In this document: positions 24,294 to 31,831 of the stretch, in pieces
Layout: every line of letters begins with the position of its first letter
Numbering within the stretch: the first letter of the stretch is position 1
NCBI GenBank assembly: GCA_039030335.1
Contig: JBCCEJ010000051.1
Location: 1-44,120 of the forward strand
From: JBCCEJ01 sp039030335
Lineage (GTDB): Bacteria; Pseudomonadota; Gammaproteobacteria; HK1
Length of the DNA: 44,120 nt
Direction: 5' to 3'
Notes under the pieces: generated by a model
Database searches by the model: none
What the model was told of the DNA's origin: nothing
Seen by the model: the letters and a program-made list of their open reading frames with translations, nothing else
Position numbers and translations under genes: made by a program

Positions 24294-25597
24294 TATTCCA
24301 ACCGTTGATACTCGGCCGGGTGCACGCCACTGCAGGAGAGAAAGTTGGCCGGCATGGAAATCTCACCGGTGGCTGCGGTGCATGCCTGGTTGAGGCGCAT
24401 CGTCGTCTTGCCGCTGCAAAATGGCGTCTCCCACTCGACTGCAACTACCCGTGCGTCGACCGTCCCTTTGCCCGAGGCGTTCCCGCAGCCTTGTTCGCTC
24501 ATCGCGTAGGTGCCCTCGCCGGTGCGCGTAAACGTCACCACCGATTCGCAGGCGAGCGACGCCGAGCGCTGGCGCCACCCGCCGGACAGATCGTCGCAAC
24601 GGCCGGAGTCTCCTGCGGCGCTGCGGTCGCTGCCAGCGCGCGCATCGCCTTGCAGTTCCGCGAGACGTAGTTCCGCGAGTTCGACGTAATGACCGGTCGG
24701 ATAGCGGTCGAGATAGCTCTTTACCGCTTTCGGATTGTCGCTCTCGCGAATGCTCTCCCAGTAAGCGATCTCCGTCTGGCCTGCTTCGCCCGTCGCGGAC
24801 GTGGAGCGGGCAGGTTCGTTGCCTTTACCGGGGTTGAACACAAAGTTGCCGGTGAGCGATGAAGATTCCCATGGAATTTGTTTGCGCGCGGTGCGGCGCG
24901 CGACGTCCACCCGGACTCGTTTGAACACCTGCTCGGCCTGGAGGCCCGGCGTCGAGAGCGCCTTCAGCAAAGCCTGCGTATAAACCCCGTTGCGGCCGTC
25001 GCCGTCCTGCGCGACGCTGCCGGGTGCGGTCGCATAGGCGATGAGCGTTCCGCTCGCGGCGTCCACCGCGGCCAGACCCCGACTCCCGCCGCGCAGTTTG
25101 CGCTCGAACGGGTTGTCGCGGCACGCATCCAGGATCACGAAATTGATGCGGCTCTTCGCGTATTCCATCGCAGAGGTCACCAGATTGACATCGACGCCTT
25201 CGACGCGGGCGTGGCGCTCGGTCGCCATCGAGGCATCGACCGGCACCATGTAGTTCTTGCCGCGCAGTTGGATACCGTGCCCGGCGTAGTAGAACAGACT
25301 GACCGAATCCGACGTCAGCTCGCCCTCGAAGCGTACGATAGCGGCTTCGATCTCAGCCTTGCCCGGATTTTCAAGCCGTGTGACCGAGAAGCCGAGTTCT
25401 TCGAGGCGCTTCGACATGGCACGGGCGTCGTTCAACGGGTTTTTGAGCGGCGCGCGGGCGTAATCGGCAATGCCGATGACGAGTGCCACGCGTTCGGATG
25501 CTTCCCCTTGCGCCGTGAACAGCAAGCCGCACATCAGCACGACCGCCCCGCACACCACGCGTGTCCAAGTGCAGGTGGCCTGCCACATCCGGGTCAC
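24293..25597 (-). CDS. Exported caspase-family (C14) cysteine protease
   Basis: This 434-aa protein has the caspase-like p20 fold near the N-terminus: ERVALVIGIADYARAPLKNPLNDA, catalytic His107 in FYYAGHGIQL and catalytic Cys159 in ILDACRDNPF. Residues 12-33 form a signal peptide or anchor (VVCGAVVLMCGLLFTAQGEA), so the protease probably acts in the periplasm. After the protease domain (to about residue 255) lies a helical stretch with AYWESIRESDNPKAVKSYLDRY, then a Cys-containing C-terminal domain (about 330-434) that I do not recognise. It starts at GTG 25597, overlapping the kinase stop (GTGA). Bacterial relatives cleave after Arg/Lys or Asp; the specificity here is unknown. Confidence 0.9.
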   Translation of the reverse strand: MTRMWQATCTWTRVVCGAVVLMCGLLFTAQGEASERVALVIGIADYARAPLKNPLNDARAMSKRLEELGFSVTRLENPGKAEIEAAIVRFEGELTSDSVSLFYYAGHGIQLRGKNYMVPVDASMATERHARVEGVDVNLVTSAMEYAKSRINFVILDACRDNPFERKLRGGSRGLAAVDAASGTLIAYATAPGSVAQDGDGRNGVYTQALLKALSTPGLQAEQVFKRVRVDVARRTARKQIPWESSSLTGNFVFNPGKGNEPARSTSATGEAGQTEIAYWESIRESDNPKAVKSYLDRYPTGHYVELAELRLAELQGDARAGSDRSAAGDSGRCDDLSGGWRQRSASLACESVVTFTRTGEGTYAMSEQGCGNASGKGTVDARVVAVEWETPFCSGKTTMRLNQACTAATGEISMPANFLSCSGVHPAEYQRLE

Positions 25598-26994
25598 GAG
25601 CGGACCTCGCGCGCCTGGCGGTCCACATCGATGAAGCGGTCGGCCAGCGCCGTCACAAAACGACCCGCCCAGGAGTCGAGGCCCAGACCGTCGTGCAGAC
25701 TGCCGCGAGTGACCACTTCGAGCTCGACCGCCGTCAGCGCGATGACGCTCGACGTACGCACGCCGCCGCTCAAGATCGCCATCTCGCCGAACACTTCGCC
25801 CGGCCCGATCGTGCGGAGCGCGCGCCGTACACCGTCATCTTCGACGAACACTTCGCACTGGCCGCTCGCGATGATGTAGGCGCGGTCCCCGCCATCTCCT
25901 TCGCGTACGATCATCTGACCGGCCGAATAGCGCTCCAGGCCGAGGTGGCTGGTACCTTCCAGAAATGCCTCGATGGCGCGGCGCATCTCGGTCATGTCCG
26001 CAAAGCGCGCGGCCGGATCGCGTTGCATGGCCTGTTCGACTATGTGCACCAGCGCAGCGGGTGCTCGTACCGCTCCGCTCACCGCATCCACCGGTTGAAA
26101 CTCGCAGCGCTCGGCCTGCTGTAGAACTTCACCAAGCGTCGTTGCTCCTGTGTATGGGGGATGTCCGGTCAGCAGTTGGTAGAGCGTGGCCCCGACCAGG
26201 AACACGTCGGTCGCGGATGTAATGACGTTCGGATCGCCAGACGTTTGTTCAGGAGACATGTAAGCCGGTGTTCCTGCCACGCGCGATGAGCTCGAACCGG
26301 GACTTGCGTCCGAGGCAGCGGCGATGCGAGGCGTCGAAACTCCCGCAGCGGTGCTTGCCAGCGCAATTCCCCAGTCCATCAGATACACCTCGCCGAACTC
26401 TCCGACCATTACATTGGCGGGCTTGATATCGCGGTGAATAACGCCGCGGCTGTGCGCATAGGCGAGTGCATCGCAGACTCTGAGCAGTACACGCAGCGCG
26501 GTTTTGATGTTCTGCGGGTCGAGTCTGGCGCGGTCGTCCGGCAGGACAAACCGCTCGAAGGTGGCACCGTCAACTTTGCGCATGTTGATGTAGGGCACGC
26601 CTTCGGCATCCTGTCCGAACTCATACACTGGCACGATGTTGGGATGCTCGAGCTGGGCGGTGATCTGCGCTTCGGTGATGAATTGCGCGCGCAGGCCTGG
26701 CCTTTCGGCCAGTTCTGAATGGAGCACTTTCAGGGCGGTGTGTCGGGCGAGGCAGAGGTCGGAGGCGTCGTGGACTGAGCTGGTACCCCCGCGCCCCAGT
26801 TCACGCACCGGCTTGAAGCGTGTCTGAATGTTGGAGCGGGTCAACAATTCGGCATCGAGGTTCACGCCGGCGCCCAGGACGGCCGGCGGAGCGGCCAGCG
26901 TCGCATCCAGCGCAAGCCCGGTATCGGCGGCCGCGGTTGGCGCCGATGCCTGTGCGGGGGCGCTCATCAGCCAGTCCTGAATACGTTTGAACAC
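25594..26994 (-). CDS. Ser/Thr protein kinase with C-terminal cyclic-nucleotide-binding domain
   Basis: The 466-aa protein has an N-terminal low-complexity segment (about 1-55), then a Hanks-type kinase: glycine loop ELGRGGTSSV (65-74), Lys89 in TALKVL, Glu108, HRDIKPANV (187-195), DWG (207-209, in place of DFG), and GTPAYMSPEQ. A cyclic-nucleotide-binding domain follows (about 350-445), with the phosphate-cassette pattern FGEMAILSGGVRTSSV containing the Glu and Arg expected for ligand binding. There is no membrane helix. The order kinase then binding domain is opposite to that of eukaryotic PKG. GGGAG precedes ATG 26994. It heads a three-gene operon with the caspase and sulfotransferase-like genes. 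Confidence 0.93.
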   Translation of the reverse strand: MFKRIQDWLMSAPAQASAPTAAADTGLALDATLAAPPAVLGAGVNLDAELLTRSNIQTRFKPVRELGRGGTSSVHDASDLCLARHTALKVLHSELAERPGLRAQFITEAQITAQLEHPNIVPVYEFGQDAEGVPYINMRKVDGATFERFVLPDDRARLDPQNIKTALRVLLRVCDALAYAHSRGVIHRDIKPANVMVGEFGEVYLMDWGIALASTAAGVSTPRIAAASDASPGSSSSRVAGTPAYMSPEQTSGDPNVITSATDVFLVGATLYQLLTGHPPYTGATTLGEVLQQAERCEFQPVDAVSGAVRAPAALVHIVEQAMQRDPAARFADMTEMRRAIEAFLEGTSHLGLERYSAGQMIVREGDGGDRAYIIASGQCEVFVEDDGVRRALRTIGPGEVFGEMAILSGGVRTSSVIALTAVELEVVTRGSLHDGLGLDSWAGRFVTALADRFIDVDRQAREVRS

Positions 26995-27028
26995 ATGATC
27001 TCCCGATTCCAGTGGACCAAAACGACCG

Positions 27029-27037
27029 TGCTATGGT
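27029..27037 (+). promoter_or_regulatory. Possible extended -10 promoter for the selenoprotein
   Basis: TG (27029-27030), one base, then TATGGT (27032-27037) resembles an extended -10 element in the 101-base region between the divergent kinase and selenoprotein genes. No good -35 box is visible. The downstream leader has two possible stems (27056-27061 with 27070-27075; 27035-27040 with 27073-27078). Confidence 0.3.
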
Positions 27038-27095
27038 GCCCCGGTGAACGGGAGCGCCGCCGTGACCCAGGCGGCACCTTGCATCGGAGGGCCAA

Positions 27096-27962
27096 GTGAC
27101 CGAACACGTCAAATATATCGAAAAGACGCGCGCGTATTACCGGAATGAAGGCTACACGCGCGACTATGCGTGGGCCAGCAACGAGACCGCCGCGCTTACT
27201 CCGCTGCCGAAACCTCTGAAGGACTGCCGGCTCGGGCTGGTCTCGACGGCATCGCTGGTACCGCTCGGCGAACACGGAGAAGACCTGGAAACACCGCGGA
27301 TCATGGGCTCCAACAAGTTGGAAGTCTTCGACCTGCCGACCGACTGGCCAGCAGGCAGAGTACGCTCAGCGAGCGAAGACCACGATCGGTTCCAGTCGGA
27401 TATGTCCGATCTCGGCGCTTATCTCCCGAAGGACATGCTGGCGCAGATCGCCGAGGAAGGGCTGATCGGCGGATTCGCCGACACGGTCTGGCGCATTCTG
27501 CCGAACTACTCGAAACGCAAGATCACGAACGTCGACGCGCCCGAGATACTGGCGCGGGCCCGCGCAGCCGGGGTCGACGCGATGGTCCTGACGCCGGTTT
27601 GACCCGTTTGCCACCAGACCGTGAGTCTGGTTGCACGAGTGCTGGAAGAGGCAGGTATGCCGACGGTGGTGTTCTCGAATGCGCTCGACATTACCGAGTC
27701 GGCTTTTACACCGCGCGCATTTTTCACCAACTATCCGCTCGGGAATCCGATCGGCCGACCGGGCGATCGTGCTGACCAGCGTGCTGGTCTATTGGCCGGG
27801 CTTGCGCTGCTCGAAAGCGTGACCAAGGCGGGTACCGTCGTACACTCTGACCGCGTTTGGACGGATAGCCGCGACTGGATGCGTCTCATCTTCTCGGCTG
27901 AACAACCGTTCCTTTCGGAAGAAGCAGAAGCGCGGCGCAAGGTGGAGTTGGGACAAGCCTGA
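27096..27962 (+). CDS. GrdB-family selenoprotein with in-frame UGA (Sec) in a UxxC motif
   Basis: The reading frame from GTG 27096 is interrupted only by TGA 27600-27602 and continues in the same frame to TGA 27960-27962, giving 288 aa. Around the first TGA the product reads DAMVLTPV-U-PVCHQTVSL, so selenocysteine would sit in a U-P-V-C redox motif at residue 169. The upstream part (AYLPKDMLAQIAEEGLIGGFAD, DAPEILARARAAGVDA) and the downstream part (VARVLEEAGMPTVVFSNALD) both fit the glycine/sarcosine/betaine reductase selenoprotein B family. In that family, Cys homologues carry a CPVCHQ-like motif at this place. A strong GGAGG (27086-27090) precedes the start. A SECIS-like hairpin follows the TGA. 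This is a short relative of clostridial GrdB, probably a redox enzyme of unknown substrate. Confidence 0.9.
27600..27635 (+). promoter_or_regulatory. Sec codon and bacterial SECIS-like hairpin
   Basis: TGA at 27600-27602 is followed by a 7-bp perfect stem, ACCAGAC (27613-27619) with GTCTGGT (27625-27631), around the loop CGTGA. Beyond one C-T mismatch the stem continues for three more pairs (27609-27611 with 27633-27635). The loop starts 18 bases after the TGA and has GU at positions 2-3, matching the placement and loop rule of bacterial SECIS elements read by SelB. Confidence 0.85.
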
Positions 27963-27969
27963 GCATTTG

Positions 27970-28000
27970 GCGCACGGGCCGGGTCCGTCGGCCCGTGCGC
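27970..28000. terminator. Strong hairpin between selenoprotein and acyl-CoA synthetase
   Basis: A perfect 11-bp inverted repeat, GCGCACGGGCC (27970-27980) and GGCCCGTGCGC (27990-28000), has a 9-base loop and starts 7 bases after the selenoprotein stop, between convergent genes. It lacks a T tract, like the other hairpins here. Confidence 0.6.
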
Positions 28001-28115
28001 AGAGGTCGCACGTTGAACGCTCCGATCGGTGCTGTCCCGGTACTGAGCCGTCTCCTGCGCGCTTCGATTTCGAATTCAGGTGGCCGCGCCCCCAACCGCG
28101 CTCCCCGGGGTCGAC

Positions 28116-29654
28116 CTACTCGGGCGCCGGGCCTGGAAACTGTTCTCTCAGCAGTCGCTTCAACGCTTTACCAGTCGGGTTTCTGGGAATGCTTTCAACG
28201 AAGCCCACGGCTTTTGGGAGTTTGAAGCGCGCAAGGCGCGAATCGCAGTGTTTCAGCACATCCGCTTCCGTCAGCGCGGTATCGGCCCGCACGACGACGG
28301 CGAATGGCGATTCTCCCCACCGCTCGCTCGGCTGTCCGATGACAGCGACTTCAGCGACGCCAGGGTGCGCCAGCACGACGTCTTCGATCTCGGCTGGATA
28401 GACGTTTTCGCCGCCAGAAATCACCATGTCCTTGATGCGATCGTGAATCGTGATGAAGCCGTCGACGTCGATTAGCGCAACGTCACCGGTGTAGAGCCAG
28501 CCATCGCGTAAGGTCTCGGCCGTTGCATCCGGATTGTTCCAGTAGCCGATCATGTTATGGGGCGATCGAATGATCACTTCGCCGGGTTCGCCCGGCGCGA
28601 CGTCATCACCCTGCTTATCGATGACGCGCACGTCTGCGTGAAAGAACGCCTTGCCGGTTGAGCCAATACGTTGCAACGCATCGTCGGGGCTGATGAGGCA
28701 TCCGGGGCCACCACATTCGGTAAGTCCGTAGACCTGGTGGATCTCGATGTCCATCGCCGCGTAGCGCTCGATCAGCGTGACCGGCACCGGTGTCGCACCG
28801 CTCATGATCCAGCGAAGCCGCGAGTAGTCGAATTGATCGAGGTCTGGCACCTGCAGCATGAAGTTCAGCATCGCCGGTACCGCGAGCGTCGTCGTGATCT
28901 GCTCATCGTGAATGATGCGCCACATCGCGACGGGATCGAACTGACGCATCAGCACGGTGGTCACGCCGCGGTAGACGTTACCGAGAATGGGCGTCAGCGC
29001 GCCGACGTGAAACATTGGCAGCGCGAGCACGTAGCGGTCGCGATAGCGCAGATCGGCCGTCGAGGAAATCGACATCAGGGCCCACGTCATCGTCCCGTGG
29101 GTGTGAACAACACCTTTAGGCAGGCCCGTGGTGCCGCTGGTATACATGATGAAAAGCGTGTCTTCGTCTGCCGCGGCGGATTCGATGGCGGCATCGCTCG
29201 CGGTTTCGATAACCGTGTCGAAATGATCCGCGAAAGGCTGGCGGGTGTTAGCCGGTCCCACTTCAATCCACATCTCGATCGGCGTCTCGCGCTCGTGTAG
29301 CGCTGCCGCCTGCTCCGCGAACTCGGCTCCGTAGATCAGCATGCGCGCGCCGGCATTGCCGAGGATGTACTCCAATTCATCCGGCACCAGGCGCCAGTTC
29401 AGCGGCACGACGACGGCACCAAGCTTCGCGAGCCCGAAGAAGGCGTCCAGGAATTCGACGCTGTTCATCTGCAGCAGCGCCACACGGTCGCCCTGGGTAA
29501 TCCCGGCGGCGCGGGCATGGTGCGCCACACGGTTCGCGCGCCGGTCCAGTTCCGCAAACGAATACCGTGCGCCGGTCGCGTGGTCGATCGCGCCTTCGAG
29601 GTCAGGGCTCAAGAGCGCTCGCTTGGCCAGGAACTGGCCGATATTGTTTTTCAT
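28116..29654 (-). CDS. Acyl-CoA synthetase (AMP-forming)
   Basis: These enzymes adenylate a carboxylic acid and transfer it to CoA. The 512-aa protein has the AMP-binding P-loop YTSGTTGLPKG (171-181), the YGLTE motif, LYTGDVALIDVDGFITI, and the hinge-like DRIKDMVISGGENVYPAEIE. The catalytic lysine is Lys496 in RNPTGKALKR. It resembles long- or medium-chain and aryl-CoA ligases of the FadD3/CaiC-like group. The substrate is not decided. It stands alone between the selenoprotein and hisC copy 2, both on the far sides of intergenic gaps. Confidence 0.93.
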   Translation of the reverse strand: MKNNIGQFLAKRALLSPDLEGAIDHATGARYSFAELDRRANRVAHHARAAGITQGDRVALLQMNSVEFLDAFFGLAKLGAVVVPLNWRLVPDELEYILGNAGARMLIYGAEFAEQAAALHERETPIEMWIEVGPANTRQPFADHFDTVIETASDAAIESAAADEDTLFIMYTSGTTGLPKGVVHTHGTMTWALMSISSTADLRYRDRYVLALPMFHVGALTPILGNVYRGVTTVLMRQFDPVAMWRIIHDEQITTTLAVPAMLNFMLQVPDLDQFDYSRLRWIMSGATPVPVTLIERYAAMDIEIHQVYGLTECGGPGCLISPDDALQRIGSTGKAFFHADVRVIDKQGDDVAPGEPGEVIIRSPHNMIGYWNNPDATAETLRDGWLYTGDVALIDVDGFITIHDRIKDMVISGGENVYPAEIEDVVLAHPGVAEVAVIGQPSERWGESPFAVVVRADTALTEADVLKHCDSRLARFKLPKAVGFVESIPRNPTGKALKRLLREQFPGPAPE

Positions 29655-29755
29655 CAGGCTTCCTCCAACGGCCGGGAATCGAGGCCCGGCCTGTGCATGG
29701 CCTGTACCGCCAGGCGCCTTGTTGTTCCAGACCTTACGCGGGTCGCACGAGGAAA

Positions 29756-30880
29756 TCAGCGTGCGGTTGGGTGACGGGTCTTAGCGAGCGCCGCCATCAG
29801 CCGGTCGGTATCGGTTGGTCGGCCAACCGAGATGCGAATGCAGTTTTCGAGCCCGGGCTTTGCGTAGTGGCGCACCAGCACGCCCATCTCTTCGAGCGCC
29901 AGTTTGAGCGACTTCGCGTCTTCGCCGTCTACATGGCACAGGATGAAATTGGCCTGCGAGTCCGGTACCGCGCGCAAACGGGGCTCGTCTTCGAGCAACG
30001 TGTAGAGCCGTTCGCGTTCGGATCGAAGGCGTTCCACGACCGCTTCGATCTGCTGTACGTCGCCGAGCGCCGCGGCGCCGGCCACAGCCGCTGCAACGTT
30101 GACGTTATAGGGCTGTTTGAATTTCCAGAGGGTTGGCATCAGCCAGCTCGGGAAGATGCCGTAACCGAGACGCAGACCGGCGATTCCGGCCGCTTTGCTG
30201 AACGTGCGAAGCACGATCAGATTGTCGTGCTGCGCGACGCGCGCTGCGCGGCTCGGCTGCCCGGCAAACTCGATGTACGCCTCATCGAGCACCACCATCG
30301 CCGGGAGCGCCAGCAGGGTGTTGAGCTCAGCGTCGCCGAGAAGATTTCCCGACGGGTTGTTCGGCGACGTGACGTAGATGAGTTTGACGCTGGCCGTTGA
30401 GTCGTCGATCGCGGCCTTGATGCCGGTGACGTCCACGCGGTAGTCAGCGTGTCGCGGAACCTCGATCACCTGTGCGCCCTGCAGGCGTGCATCGAAGCTG
30501 TACATGCCGAATGTGGGCGGTGTGTTGACGATCGCATCACCCGGGGCCAGGAACAGGCGCGAGATGAGGTCGAGCAGCTCGTCGGCGCCGTGGCCGGTCA
30601 GAATGTGTGCGGCGTCAACTCCGGTAAATTCGGCAAGTGCGCCGCGCAACGATTCGCACTGTGGGTCGGGATAGATGTGATAGTGCTCGAAGTTTGCGAG
30701 CGCTTCGCGCACCGCAGCGACCGGGCCGTACGGGTTCTCATTGGCGTCCAGCTTTACGAGGTCTTCAACTGGTAATCCGAGACGGCGGCTCAGCACGTCC
30801 AGAGGTTGAATGGGTGTGTATTCCTCGATGGCACTGATATGAGCGTTCATCAGCGCGCCAAACTCGCTCGACTCGGACAT
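29756..30880 (-). CDS. Histidinol-phosphate aminotransferase (HisC family, copy 2)
   Basis: The 374-aa PLP aminotransferase has KLDANENPYGPV near the N-terminus, TSPNNPSGN, LDEAYIEFAG and the lysine motif TFSKAAGIAGLRLGYGIFP. It differs clearly from copy 1 (4857-5999) and is nearer to HisC of histidine operons in its N-terminal region, though no other his gene is nearby. ATG 30880 is chosen over an upstream frame extension of 49 codons that has no family likeness. It is divergent from the EthD gene. Which of the two copies serves histidine synthesis is unresolved. Confidence 0.92.
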   Translation of the reverse strand: MSESSEFGALMNAHISAIEEYTPIQPLDVLSRRLGLPVEDLVKLDANENPYGPVAAVREALANFEHYHIYPDPQCESLRGALAEFTGVDAAHILTGHGADELLDLISRLFLAPGDAIVNTPPTFGMYSFDARLQGAQVIEVPRHADYRVDVTGIKAAIDDSTASVKLIYVTSPNNPSGNLLGDAELNTLLALPAMVVLDEAYIEFAGQPSRAARVAQHDNLIVLRTFSKAAGIAGLRLGYGIFPSWLMPTLWKFKQPYNVNVAAAVAGAAALGDVQQIEAVVERLRSERERLYTLLEDEPRLRAVPDSQANFILCHVDGEDAKSLKLALEEMGVLVRHYAKPGLENCIRISVGRPTDTDRLMAALAKTRHPTAR

Positions 30881-30899
30881 GGTTGATGGTTCTCGCAAA

Positions 30900-30915
30900 G
30901 CGACTTCTGAGTCGC
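30900..30915. repeat. Dyad in the hisC2-EthD divergent region
   Basis: GCGACT (30900-30905) and AGTCGC (30910-30915) form a perfect 6-bp inverted repeat around TCTG, in the 92-base gap shared by two divergent genes. It could be an operator; it is also short enough to be chance. Confidence 0.3.
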
Positions 30916-30972
30916 GGTATCTGCGCGGCGGGCCAAACCACGTAGGATAACGCAGAGAACAGGAGAGCTTGG

Positions 30973-31761
30973 ATGATTCGACTGACATTTTTGCTGCGTC
31001 GCCGTGCCGATCTGACGCGCGCGGCATTTCAGGCTTACTGGCGGAATGAACACGGATCCCTCATCGTGTCGCACGCGTTGGCGCTCGGCATGTGCCGTTA
31101 CGTGCAGGTGCATACGTTGGACCATCCAGCCAACGACGCGATGGCGACGGCCCGCGGCGGCATGGAAGCGCCGTACGACGGCGTCGCGGAACTGTGGTTC
31201 AAAGACCTGGAAACACTGCTCGCCGCGAACGGGACGGCGGAAGGTCGCGCGGCCGGACAGGCGATCCTGGCTGACGAAGCCAACTTCCTGTCGCCGGCCA
31301 CGTCGTGCGTGTGGCTCGCACGTGAATATCCGCAGGTGGCCCCGGCGACACGCTTGGTCGCAAGTCCTGACGGTGAGTTCGTGAAGCTGTATTTTCCGTT
31401 GCGTATGCTCGAGTCAGTCGATGCCGACGAGGCGATGCGTTACTGGCACGAACAGCACGGACCGCTGATTCGCGCGCTCGCGCCAGTGAGCGGTATCGCC
31501 CAATACCTGCAGGTGCATCGCGCGCCCCATGCGGCCGAAGCCGCGTTCCGGCGTTCGCGGGGGATCGAGGTTGAACCGTATGCGGGACATGCGGAAGTCT
31601 GGTTGCGCCGTGATGGGTTGTCGTCGAGCACGCGTGAGTCGCGTGCGGCCGGGCGACTCGCCATAGAAGACGAGCGCACGTTCATCGACTTTGCGCGCTC
31701 GGGGTTGTGGCTTGCCGAAGAGCATGTGCTGTTCGAGCGCGACGCTTATCAGGTGGCTTGA
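30973..31761 (+). CDS. Tandem EthD-domain protein
   Basis: The 262-aa protein contains two EthD-like dimeric alpha-beta barrel units, about residues 1-115 (LTFLLRRRADLTRAAFQAYW.NEHG) and 130-255 (VKLYFPLRMLESVDADEAMRYWHEQHG). The repeated YW..HG pattern marks both. EthD proteins are small ferredoxin-like barrels found with degradation genes, and their exact role is poorly known. A CAGGAGAG ribosome-binding site precedes ATG 30973. The ureohydrolase follows 70 bases downstream on the same strand, so a shared transcript is likely. Confidence 0.85.
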   Translation: MIRLTFLLRRRADLTRAAFQAYWRNEHGSLIVSHALALGMCRYVQVHTLDHPANDAMATARGGMEAPYDGVAELWFKDLETLLAANGTAEGRAAGQAILADEANFLSPATSCVWLAREYPQVAPATRLVASPDGEFVKLYFPLRMLESVDADEAMRYWHEQHGPLIRALAPVSGIAQYLQVHRAPHAAEAAFRRSRGIEVEPYAGHAEVWLRRDGLSSSTRESRAAGRLAIEDERTFIDFARSGLWLAEEHVLFERDAYQVA

Positions 31762-31831
31762 TGCGCGCGCAAGCGAGACAGACGAGCCAGACTGTCCGTC
31801 AACGCGCCGCGCGTTGCCGCGGGGAGAGCAC

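Noticed and set aside
27621..27962. Separate small gene starting at GTG 27621
   Set aside because: It is in the same frame as the upstream part, has no ribosome-binding site, and begins inside the SECIS-like hairpin in the middle of a conserved motif.
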